From NCBI GenBank assembly GCA_014804495.1, contig JAAUZS010000004.1:1-15439 (forward strand): a DNA stretch of 15,439 nt. Direction: 5' to 3'. A model generated the notes under the pieces. That model made no database searches, had not been told where the DNA came from, and worked only from the letters and a program-made list of their open reading frames with translations. Source of the DNA: Lachnospiraceae bacterium. GTDB taxonomy: Bacteria > Bacillota > Clostridia > Lachnospirales > Lachnospiraceae. Below are positions 1 through 6,398 of the stretch, one piece after another. Numbering within the stretch: the stretch's first letter is position 1; every line of letters starts with the position of its first letter. The translations under genes were made by a program, and so were the position numbers.

Positions 1-373
1 ACATCTGCTTTGTCACTTCATCTCCTATGAGTGTTTCATCCATAGACACGATTCTGACCTCATACTTATCAAACACATTCCAGAATATGTATTCCTTCCT
101 GTTCGCGAAGGATGTCAGTTTTCCATTCATGTAGATGAAGCCTACGGAACCATCCGGTATTTCCACATGCATGGTAGCATTAAGGAATGCAGTATCCTTA
201 GAAAGTACCTGATAGGGAACCTCAATATAGTCCAGTTCATCCAGCATTTCCTCAATCACAACCGTGTAACCCGCTATTTTTGGAAAATGCCAGGTTCCCG
301 CGGTAATCATCTTCTGAAATACCCCATTCTTAAATACAAATCCTGCCTGGTTGTCTCTTATTATATACTTCAT
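1..373 (-). CDS. Slipin-like SPFH/band-7 protein, N-terminal part (gene runs off left edge)
   Basis: The gene reads leftward from an ATG at 371-373, with AGGAGG nine bases upstream, and stays open for 124 codons to the window edge. The start MKYIIRDNQAGFVFKNGVF, then a Thr-Ala-Phe-Leu-Asn segment near residues 61-65 and a VGFIYMNGKL-type segment near 77-86, resemble the N-terminal part of slipin-family SPFH proteins (stomatin relatives that scaffold membranes or proteases). Slipin-like genes occur beside rtcB and Y-RNA genes in some bacterial RNA-repair loci, which fits its place downstream of rtcB and the tRNA-like RNA on the same strand. The SPFH core itself would lie outside the window, so the family call rests on the N-terminus and context. 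No separate promoter is evident, so it may be cotranscribed with rtcB. Confidence 0.6.
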   Translation of the reverse strand, partial: MKYIIRDNQAGFVFKNGVFQKMITAGTWHFPKIAGYTVVIEEMLDELDYIEVPYQVLSKDTAFLNATMHVEIPDGSVGFIYMNGKLTSFANRKEYIFWNVFDKYEVRIVSMDETLIGDEVTKQM

Positions 374-666
374 TAATCTTTCCTCCTGATTTTAATTTGT
401 TTTGGTAATACTGATATCCCTCATTCATCAGCCTGATTCGGGATCCTGGTTTAGCAGACTTTAGGGAGAAAGGACACTTTGCAGACGGAAATCTTCGCTG
501 TTTTAAGATATCTTTTGCAGAGTGTTGTTCCTCCTTCCCATCAGCGGTATCCCCAGTCTTCAGGTCTCAGACTGATTGGTGCACTCACATTTTCACTGCA
601 TCGGAAGTCCTTCTGACAACACCGCAGGAATACGGAATGTACCTGAAATCGGGATAAAAGTATTGA

Positions 667-800
667 TTGGGGCGGATTCGAACCGCAGACTTTACAGGTC
701 TTGCCATAATATTGTGCACTCTACCACTGAGCTACCGTTTACACGGGAGGGATTTGAACCCTCGACACCACAAGCTTTTACTTAACACCAAGTTAAGCTG
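667..800 (-). ncRNA. yrlA-like: YrlA-type Y RNA with circularly permuted tRNA-like module
   Basis: Reading the minus strand, an anticodon-type stem (TTGTG, 773-769) is followed by a five-base variable loop GTGTC (768-764) and a T-arm with 5-bp stem and loop TTCAAAT (763-747). Next comes an acceptor stem CCGT/ACGG capped by a GTAA tetraloop (746-735), then T8-A9 equivalents, and a D-arm with 4-bp stem and loop AGTGGTA (732-718). One G (717) and the partner strand CACAA (716-712) complete the fold. The tRNA tertiary positions are present: T8/A14, G15/C48, GG in the D-loop and TTC in the T-loop. T-arm-first order and no free CCA end are the published hallmarks of YrlA Y RNAs, which bind Ro60. 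Outward, the stem continues imperfectly (AAGC with TATT). The Ro-binding stem and the transcript ends are not resolved, so the outer limits are approximate. Confidence 0.75.
671..701 (-). other. Tyr-like anticodon arm fused to a T-arm (half-tRNA-like hairpins)
   Basis: Just 3' of the permuted tRNA module, the minus strand forms AGAC-CTGTAAA-GTCT (701-687). Its seven-base loop matches a bacterial tRNA-Tyr anticodon loop, with GTA at 695-693. It abuts GCGG-TTCGAAT-CCGC (686-672), a second T-arm with a consensus loop. No D-arm, acceptor stem or variable loop of its own is present, so this is not a working tRNA gene. It may be part of the same Y RNA, or a second tRNA-derived domain. Confidence 0.6.
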
Positions 801-835
801 GTTGGAATATCCGTGGAATACCGTACAGCACGCTG

Positions 836-871
836 CCGGCACCGCCGGGTAGGAAGTAACTTCCAATACCC
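836..871 (-). other. Two short stem-loops in the rtcB-slipin gap
   Basis: GGGTA/TACCC (847-851 with 867-871) encloses GGAAG/CTTCC (852-856 with 860-864) around a three-base loop. A neighbouring CCGGC/GCCGG hairpin (836-848) overlaps it by two bases, so the two would compete. No T-tract follows, so these are not terminators; they look like part of a structured transcript between rtcB and the tRNA-like module. Confidence 0.5.
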
Positions 872-878
872 GCGCCTT

Positions 879-946
879 GCCAAATATCCCGCATTATACT
901 GACAGCATATCGGTTTATTAGTTCAGTATACTGCGGGGTATTTGGC
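879..946 (-). other. Long imperfect hairpin downstream of rtcB
   Basis: The arms 879-902 and 923-946 pair over 24 positions with only two mismatches, around a 20-base loop (903-922). It begins about 60 bases after the rtcB stop codon and has no T-tract on either side, so it is unlikely to be a simple terminator. Y RNAs are built on a long stem, so this could be the stem of a second Y-like RNA, or a processing signal separating rtcB mRNA from the ncRNA. Confidence 0.6.
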
Positions 947-1006
947 CTTCGCTCCGCTGCGGTCGGCACCGGGCAAGCTCCATTGAAACGAAGCACCCTG
1001 CGAATC

Positions 1007-2239
1007 TCATCCTTTTACTACGCCTATTGTCTTCAGCTTTCTTATCGGCGTGACCATATCCAGCTGCTGCGCCATAACCTGCTCAATATCCTTATAGGCA
1101 AATCGGCACTCCTCCGCAACGTCATTTTTCTTACGTTTTCCCAGCACAACATCATGTTCCTTTAAATCCACCATGACCTGCTCTATGCTGAATGCCTGCA
1201 TAGCGCCGGATCTGGAATAGCTTCTGCCTGCACCGTGGGAGGAAGTGCAGAATGACTCTTTATTTCCTTTCCCTTCCACTACATAGCTGTAGGAACCCAT
1301 AGCTCCCGGTATTACAGCCATCTCTCCTTCCCTCACTCTGGTGGCGCCTTTTCTATGCACCCAGACATTGGCGTCATAGTGATTTTCCAATGCCGCATAG
1401 TTGTGATGGCAGTTGATTTCCTCTCCGAATTCCACTGTGAGATCCGTGTGCTTTTCAATCTGCTCTTTCACAATGGCACAGGTTTTATCCAGCATACAGG
1501 CACGGTTCTCAAAGGCATAATCCAGAGCCAGATTCATCCAGTTGATATACTGCTGCCCTTCTTTAGACTGGACAGGCAGGAAAGACAGACGGTATTCATC
1601 TTTGACCTCGCTGTACCACATGCTGTTCAGATCTCTCGCCTTATTATGGAAGTAGTCACAGATTGCCTTTCCGAGATGGCGGCTTCCGGAGTGAATCATA
1701 ATGCAGAGGTAACCTTCCTGATCTCCCTGAAGCTCGATAAAATGATTACCGCCGCCCAGGCTCCCCACCTGAAAATATCCGTCCTCGATCAATGGTACCA
1801 GCTCCGCATTCTCCTCATACTTTTCCATTTCCCTTTGCGCACGATCCAGAACTTCCGACTCCTGAGGAGTCTTGTATCTCTCTGTGTTTAAAGGAATCGC
1901 CCGCATGATGCTGCCGATGATGGACTGGATCAGAGTACCGTTTCCGGTCTGAACTCCCTTTATATCCTCCACACGGATGTTGGTAGGAATAAAATCCATA
2001 CCGCATCCGATATCAACGCCCACCGCATTTGGGATAATTACATCTTTGGTGGCGATTACTCCGCCGATGGGCATTCCCTTGCCCGCATGAGTATCGGGCA
2101 TCAGGCATACCCATTTATGTATGAAAGGAAGCTGCGACAGATTGTATGCCTGCTCCAGACAATTCTCTTCCAGCTGACTCTCATCCGCCAGCCATACCTT
2201 TACAGGAAATTTTGTTTTTTCATTATTTAATACGAACAT
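1007..2239 (-). CDS. rtcB: RNA-splicing ligase RtcB
   Basis: This is a complete 410-residue protein, close to the 408 of E. coli RtcB. RtcB is a Mn2+- and GTP-dependent cytosolic ligase that joins RNA 2',3'-cyclic phosphate (or 3'-phosphate) ends to 5'-OH ends, repairing tRNAs cut by ribotoxins. Visible motifs in order: DTHAGKGMPIGG (49-60); GVDIGCG with the metal-binding Asp76 and Cys79; GGGNHF with His166; HSGSRH (183-188); CHHNYA (277-282); RKGATRVREG; and SSHGAGRSYSR, where His335 corresponds to the histidine that takes the GMP. All catalytic residues appear intact. The start at 2239 has GGAG five to six bases upstream. On the same strand lie the tRNA-mimic RNA and slipin gene, and two WYL regulators are divergent, which marks a regulated RNA-repair locus rather than a lone housekeeping ligase. 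Confidence 0.97.
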   Translation of the reverse strand: MFVLNNEKTKFPVKVWLADESQLEENCLEQAYNLSQLPFIHKWVCLMPDTHAGKGMPIGGVIATKDVIIPNAVGVDIGCGMDFIPTNIRVEDIKGVQTGNGTLIQSIIGSIMRAIPLNTERYKTPQESEVLDRAQREMEKYEENAELVPLIEDGYFQVGSLGGGNHFIELQGDQEGYLCIMIHSGSRHLGKAICDYFHNKARDLNSMWYSEVKDEYRLSFLPVQSKEGQQYINWMNLALDYAFENRACMLDKTCAIVKEQIEKHTDLTVEFGEEINCHHNYAALENHYDANVWVHRKGATRVREGEMAVIPGAMGSYSYVVEGKGNKESFCTSSHGAGRSYSRSGAMQAFSIEQVMVDLKEHDVVLGKRKKNDVAEECRFAYKDIEQVMAQQLDMVTPIRKLKTIGVVKG

Positions 2240-2314
2240 ATTTACTCCATCCTTTCACTTTTTTGTTTTATCTAGTCAATTGTAAAACTCACTTTTCTAA
2301 ACGGTCCGTTGTAC

Positions 2315-2342
2315 AATATATCGAAAATGGGTAGTTTAGCAA
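2315..2342 (-). promoter_or_regulatory. Candidate rtcB promoter with overlapping palindrome
   Basis: On the minus strand, TTGCTA (2342-2337), a 16-base spacer and TATATT (2320-2315) form a reasonable sigma-A promoter, giving a leader of about 70 bases to rtcB. The odd palindrome AACGGTCCGTT (2300-2310) falls where transcription would begin, overlapping TTGTACAA (2309-2316), so it is a plausible operator. A second possible -10, TATAAT at 2383-2378, has only a poorly spaced -35. No sigma-54 (-24/-12) signature was seen, unlike the E. coli rtcBA promoter. Confidence 0.4.
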
Positions 2343-2474
2343 TTGGCTATTTTGCTTATTCTTGTTGAACTAAAATCATTATATGAAACATTTTCCAGTT
2401 AATCATTTCAAAAAAGTTGCGAACTGTGATATATTTATTTTTGAAGAAATTGCAAGATTCTGTCTCAATAACCA

Positions 2475-2552
2475 GAACATATCCAAAATAAACAAAATAA
2501 GGTGCGATTGCGCTTGCGATGAGCACCGTTTTTGTTTATTTTGGATATGTTC
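2475..2552. repeat. Long inverted repeat with terminator-like core before the WYL operon
   Basis: Arms 2475-2497 and 2530-2552 are a perfect 23-bp inverted repeat, rich in A/T. Inside it GGTGC (2501-2505) pairs with GCACC (2522-2526) around a GC-rich loop, and T-rich arms follow the inner hairpin on both strands, as in a bidirectional rho-independent terminator. It ends 40 bases before the WYL start and 24 before its ribosome site. Options are an attenuator in the WYL leader, an insulator between the divergent units, a regulator operator, or a small palindromic mobile repeat. Confidence 0.75.
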
Positions 2553-2592
2553 GTGACTGATGATAAGAGTTTCACAAGGAGAAAGGTTTAGA

Positions 2593-3837
2593 ATGTCTGA
2601 TTTTCAAGAGCTGGTAAAAAGCTTTCCCAAAACAAGAGAATATGTGCGTGATTTTTTTGTCTATGGCTTCAAGACCAGGGATGAATTCAAGGACAAGAGC
2701 CCCCGGACCTATGACAATGAGCGGAGACGTCTGGAAAGCTGGCTTGGGGAGTATGTGCGTAAAGACCATGTATCTAACGGCGCCAATATTTCCCTTGCTA
2801 TAGACAGTAACCTTCTGGACACCAATCCTCTGTTCAGGGTATGGAAGACGAAAAGCTTCACCGACAACGATATTGTGCTCCATTTCCTGATACTGGATCT
2901 GCTTCAGGACGGAGCGGAATTGACCGTGGAGGAAATAACAAGCGCATTGCTAGAGGAATATGAGGCTCTATTCGATATCCAGACCGTCCGCCGAAAGTGC
3001 AACGCATATGAAAAAGAAGGTCTGCTGATTAAAAAGAAATCCGGGAAAACCATCGTTTTTTCCATCGACAATTCTCTTGCAACATGGATAAAATCCAATG
3101 AGGACATGCTGGACGCCCTTTCGTTTTATCAGATGGCAGGTAACTTTGGGATTATAGGAAACTACCTTTCAGAACAGCTGGATTATCAAAACCGGACTTT
3201 TCGGGTGAAACACAGCTTCTGCGTACATACATTGGAAGAAGAAATCCTTTTTGACCTTCTGAATGCCATGAATAAGAAGACAGATGTACGTTTGGAAATA
3301 AAAAGCTCCAAAAGCGGAACCCTTAATACCACCGACTGTACGCCCCTGCAAATCTTTATCAGCACCAGAAGCGGCCGCCGTTTTCTGTGCGGATATGTGA
3401 AAAAAAGCAGGCGCTTTACCTGCTATCGTCTGGATACTGTCAAAACCGTCACTCTCTTGGGTGAATCGGAGGAATACGAGGAATTGCTGGAGCAGCTTGA
3501 CCGGAACCGACGCTATCTGTGGGGAGTATCTTTTCAGGGGAATGACAGACACCATCTTAACAAGCTGACTATGAAAATACAGGCTATAGAGCCTTCCGAA
3601 CAATTTATTGTAGAGCGTCTGAAGCGTGAAGGCAGGGGCGGTACGGTCACAAGAATAGAGAGGAATGTTTATCAGTATGAGATTGAAGTATTTGATTGTA
3701 ATGAGGTGCTGCCTTGGATCAGAACTTTTATAGGAAGAATTTTGTCTTTAGAATGTACGGATAAATCTGTGGAACGGCGTTTTTATCGGGATTTACGGAC
3801 GATGTATCGGATGTATCAGATAGAGGAAGATATTTGA
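2593..3837 (+). CDS. WYL-domain transcriptional regulator (first of pair)
   Basis: Likely 414 residues. The ATG at 2593 is preferred over an in-frame ATG at 2560 because AAGGAG lies ten bases before it (2577-2582). The N-terminal part has a charged helical segment (DEFKDKSPRTYDNERRRLESW). A winged-helix-like DNA-binding region follows at about residues 94-160 (LTVEEITSALLEE, then TVRRKCNAYEKEGLLIKKKSGK). At about 225-300 is a WYL-type ligand domain (TPLQIFISTRSGRRFLCGYV, then a CYRLDTVKTVTLL-type segment), with the W-Y-L signature degenerated to R-F-L. WYL proteins usually repress or activate nearby genes in response to a nucleotide or nucleic-acid-like ligand. Divergent placement from rtcB suggests it controls the repair operon. 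It is almost contiguous with the second WYL gene (14-base gap). The ligand is unknown. Confidence 0.85.
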   Translation: MSDFQELVKSFPKTREYVRDFFVYGFKTRDEFKDKSPRTYDNERRRLESWLGEYVRKDHVSNGANISLAIDSNLLDTNPLFRVWKTKSFTDNDIVLHFLILDLLQDGAELTVEEITSALLEEYEALFDIQTVRRKCNAYEKEGLLIKKKSGKTIVFSIDNSLATWIKSNEDMLDALSFYQMAGNFGIIGNYLSEQLDYQNRTFRVKHSFCVHTLEEEILFDLLNAMNKKTDVRLEIKSSKSGTLNTTDCTPLQIFISTRSGRRFLCGYVKKSRRFTCYRLDTVKTVTLLGESEEYEELLEQLDRNRRYLWGVSFQGNDRHHLNKLTMKIQAIEPSEQFIVERLKREGRGGTVTRIERNVYQYEIEVFDCNEVLPWIRTFIGRILSLECTDKSVERRFYRDLRTMYRMYQIEEDI

Positions 3838-3851
3838 AAAGGGAGACACTT

Positions 3852-4859
3852 ATGGAATTATTTTCGGAAATATATAGCTGTTATTATCAGGTTCTAAGAC
3901 ACTTGCTGTGCAGTCAGGATGTACTGACAATACAGGATATACGCCGTCTAATCTGCGAAGAAGGATTTGAAGAGAGTTTACTTTCAATAATACCCAAGCT
4001 GGAAGATGGTACGTGGAATTTATTTGAAAATGATGGAAAGCTATGCCGCTCCAAGATTTCATCCTCATTTATCACTCCTGTATCCGACCTTGAGAAATCC
4101 TATCTTAAGGCGCTACTGTCCGACCCTCGTATGGGCTTGTTTCTGGAAAAGGAGCAGTTGAAAGCATTGGATAAAATGCTGGCATCTGTGGCTCCGCTTT
4201 GGAGACCGGAACAGTTTTATTATTTTGATAAGTTCGCTGACAGCGACCCATATGAGGATGAAAATTATCGCAACTGCTTCAGGACTCTGCTTCAGGCACA
4301 GAAGCAGAATCGGTATGTGGACATTGATTACACTTCTCCGAATGGGAGGCGTGTACATCACCACTATATCCCTGCCCGTCTGGAATACTCGGTCAAAAAT
4401 GACAAATTTCGGATTCTTGCTCTTAAACCTGTCAAGCTGGCTTATAATAAAGGTTTGCAGCATGAAGCTCAAAGGGGCGAAAAAATGAAGCTGGAAATTC
4501 TAAATGTTTCCCGTATCCGGCGTGTTCAGCTGATGGAGAAAACATTATCTTCTCCTATAGACATAGATGAGATGATTCAGCGTTCTTATTATAAAGAACC
4601 TCTCAAGCTGTGCATTGTCAACAAAAGAAATGCTCTTGAACGCGCAATGTTGCATTTTGCAAACTATGAAAAGAATACTACAAAAATAGATGAGGACACT
4701 TATGAATGCCTCATCTATTATAATCAGAATATGGAGACCGAACTGTTAATTGAAGTCATGTCCTTTGGTCCCATGCTTACTGTAATCGAAAATGAAAGAT
4801 TCCTGAATGATCTGAAAGCTCGGTTACAAAAGCAGATAAAATTAGGTCCGCAGTGCTGA
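3852..4859 (+). CDS. WYL-domain protein (second of pair)
   Basis: About 335 residues from the ATG at 3852, which has AAAGGGAG seven to eight bases before it. An upstream in-frame TTG at 3834 overlaps the end of the previous gene and has no ribosome site. The clear part is a WYL-type domain at about residues 139-226: VDIDYTSPNGRRVHHHYIPA, then SVKNDKFRILALKPVKL, then LEILNVSRIRRVQL. The N-terminal 130 residues are helical with no convincing helix-turn-helix, and the C-terminal 90 residues resemble the WYL C-terminal extension. Tandem WYL genes of this size recur in Clostridia, so the two may act as a heteromeric sensor-regulator. It is translated with the first WYL gene as an operon and ends only 15 bases from the convergent protease gene. 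I saw no clear terminator in that gap. Confidence 0.8.
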   Translation: MELFSEIYSCYYQVLRHLLCSQDVLTIQDIRRLICEEGFEESLLSIIPKLEDGTWNLFENDGKLCRSKISSSFITPVSDLEKSYLKALLSDPRMGLFLEKEQLKALDKMLASVAPLWRPEQFYYFDKFADSDPYEDENYRNCFRTLLQAQKQNRYVDIDYTSPNGRRVHHHYIPARLEYSVKNDKFRILALKPVKLAYNKGLQHEAQRGEKMKLEILNVSRIRRVQLMEKTLSSPIDIDEMIQRSYYKEPLKLCIVNKRNALERAMLHFANYEKNTTKIDEDTYECLIYYNQNMETELLIEVMSFGPMLTVIENERFLNDLKARLQKQIKLGPQC

Positions 4860-4874
4860 TTTTGCCGTCTTAGT

Positions 4875-6314
4875 TTATTGCGCCAGAATCCACTTTAGAG
4901 CGCTAGTCGTCCCCTGACGGGCATCTTCAATGTCCGGATGGATATACACATCCGGCAGGATTGTATCTTCCCACTCGTAGAGACTGCCATTCTCGTCATA
5001 TACGGCTCCGGCAAAATCATTTCCATCATGCCAGCCGTTAGCGATCTTAACAGAGATCCGTGACTGTGGCAGAACAACCTCATAGATGTAGCTGTAGCAG
5101 AAGAAGGAAGTAAACTGCCCGGTAGGCTCGCCTACTGTGACAGCATTCATTTCTTCCTTGAATAGACCGATACAATTCATGGCGGCAGACATTGTATATC
5201 CTCCGATAAGTACATATGATTGCTCGATTGAATGCTCTTTTAGGATTTTAATGCCCTTACGCAGAGAACCAAGAGATAGCGTCTCCAAACCTCCGGGGTT
5301 ATACCGAAGGTCTATTACCAGCTTTCCGCAGTCCGGATGCTCATCCAGAAGTTCGGATGCTTTTTCAAAAACCTCCAGAAAATCAGCCTCATCCAAATCG
5401 ATCAGCTGCTCCAGATTTATATAGACATATCCGCCGTTTTCCCCATTACGATATTCTGTCCAGTTTCCTGCATCCTCATTGGTATAGGAGAGCCAGTTCT
5501 CTGGATAGACAACTGAGGCTGTAGCATACTCTGCGTACGGCACCAGAGGCACTTCTACCGACTGCACTTTCTGGTTCTCATCCAGAATCTGAAAGGTATA
5601 ATTATCCTGACTGCCGCAATCCACCCATTCAAAAAATGCTGGAACAAAATAGTACGTACAAAAAATTTCTTTGCTATTCCATTTATTGTTTGGATTGATG
5701 ATGTTCTCAAATTTTCTTTCAAGATAGCTGATATCCGCACCGTTAACGGCTACAATTTCCCGCATCAGGTATGGCTCAAGTTGTTCATATCCTTCAATGT
5801 AGGCGGTGAGATACAGCCTGCCGTCATAATATTTGACAGCAAATGGAAAAAAGTAATCATAAAGAGAGTCCGATGGTAAAACATACGTATGTATATCTCC
5901 CATTCCGGCAACGATTGCCATCAGTTCAAAATAGATATCATTATCCGACAGACTGCCAACATTTTGGCATAGCCAGTCAATCTTCCAGTCAAATTCCTCC
6001 TCCGGGTATAAATAGAAAGGATCAGGGTGATATGTTTTATAACGTTCTTGCAGAAAGCGGATATCATTGATCCAATTCCGCTCTCGTTCTGACAGTTCCG
6101 GTACTTGGTCATCTTCGGATGCGGAAGAAGTTTCCGTATCAGGTTCCGCAGGCTGCTCCTCAGAAGCGGAAGCAGCTTCTGTATCAGTTTCCATCAGATG
6201 TTCCTCGGATGTGTCCGGCTTCGAAACAGGCTCCGTGTCCGCCGGAGTTGCGGAAGCGCATGAGGTCAGCAGCAGGCATAATGTCAGTAAAAACAGGCAA
6301 ATTTGTTTTTTCAT
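4875..6314 (-). CDS. S41-type (C-terminal-processing/tricorn-like) protease, lipoprotein
   Basis: 479 residues from the ATG at 6314, with GGAGG eight bases before it; the longer in-frame start at 6329 places that ribosome site inside its own codons. A lipoprotein signal peptide (KKQICLFLLTLCLLLTSC, lipid-anchored Cys19) is followed by a 55-residue Asp/Glu/Ser/Thr-rich linker to the cell surface. The catalytic region has GMGDIHT (near 137-143, probable His), VIDLRYNPGG (near 333-342) and GGYTMSAAM (near 372-380, probable nucleophile Ser376), then VGEPTG. This layout matches S41 peptidases of the Ser-His, tricorn-like kind rather than the Ser-Lys CtpA kind, because GEPT replaces GEKT. No PDZ domain is obvious. 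Substrate unknown. An inverted repeat (AGATAATA/TATTATCT, 6368-6398) lies between it and the upstream kinase gene. Confidence 0.8.
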   Translation of the reverse strand: MKKQICLFLLTLCLLLTSCASATPADTEPVSKPDTSEEHLMETDTEAASASEEQPAEPDTETSSASEDDQVPELSERERNWINDIRFLQERYKTYHPDPFYLYPEEEFDWKIDWLCQNVGSLSDNDIYFELMAIVAGMGDIHTYVLPSDSLYDYFFPFAVKYYDGRLYLTAYIEGYEQLEPYLMREIVAVNGADISYLERKFENIINPNNKWNSKEIFCTYYFVPAFFEWVDCGSQDNYTFQILDENQKVQSVEVPLVPYAEYATASVVYPENWLSYTNEDAGNWTEYRNGENGGYVYINLEQLIDLDEADFLEVFEKASELLDEHPDCGKLVIDLRYNPGGLETLSLGSLRKGIKILKEHSIEQSYVLIGGYTMSAAMNCIGLFKEEMNAVTVGEPTGQFTSFFCYSYIYEVVLPQSRISVKIANGWHDGNDFAGAVYDENGSLYEWEDTILPDVYIHPDIEDARQGTTSALKWILAQ

Positions 6315-6367
6315 TGGATATTCCTCCATTTTTCAATTTTACGAATATAAATACCAATTTTATGGCA

Positions 6368-6398
6368 AGATAATACATAAATTATATTTCTATTATCT
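6368..6398. repeat. Inverted repeat between kinase and protease genes
   Basis: AGATAATA (6368-6375) and TATTATCT (6391-6398) pair perfectly around 15 bases and overlap the last codons of the kinase gene. It is too A/T-rich for a strong terminator; it could be an operator for the downstream protease gene. Confidence 0.35.

Noticed and set aside
167..376. 69-codon plus-strand open frame
   Set aside because: Antisense to the slipin-like gene, which has a good start and ribosome site.
664..735. Functional tRNA gene on the minus strand
   Set aside because: D-arm, anticodon-like arm and T-arm are all recognisable, but 5' TAAACGG cannot pair with 3' CCAATCA as an acceptor stem, and 16 extra bases lie between D-arm and anticodon arm. 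The permuted tRNA-mimic fold explains the bases better.
576..852. Two short plus-strand open frames
   Set aside because: They lie antisense to the tRNA-like RNA; residues such as GRDLNPRHHKLLL are the usual mistranslation of tRNA T-arms.
793..996. 67-codon minus-strand open frame (GTG start) after rtcB
   Set aside because: It overlaps the long hairpin and other stem-loops, has no proper ribosome site, and the product resembles no protein family.
1355..1891. 178-codon open frame antisense to rtcB
   Set aside because: Shadow of a conserved gene; no ribosome site, and the rtcB frame has all catalytic motifs.
2560..2592. Upstream start for the first WYL gene
   Set aside because: The ATG at 2560 would place the AAGGAG ribosome site inside the coding region; the ATG at 2593 uses it.
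6120..6192. Imperfect 27-base tandem similarity in the protease linker
   Set aside because: This is simple low-complexity Ser/Glu/Thr coding repetition in a lipoprotein spacer; nothing suggests a separate element.
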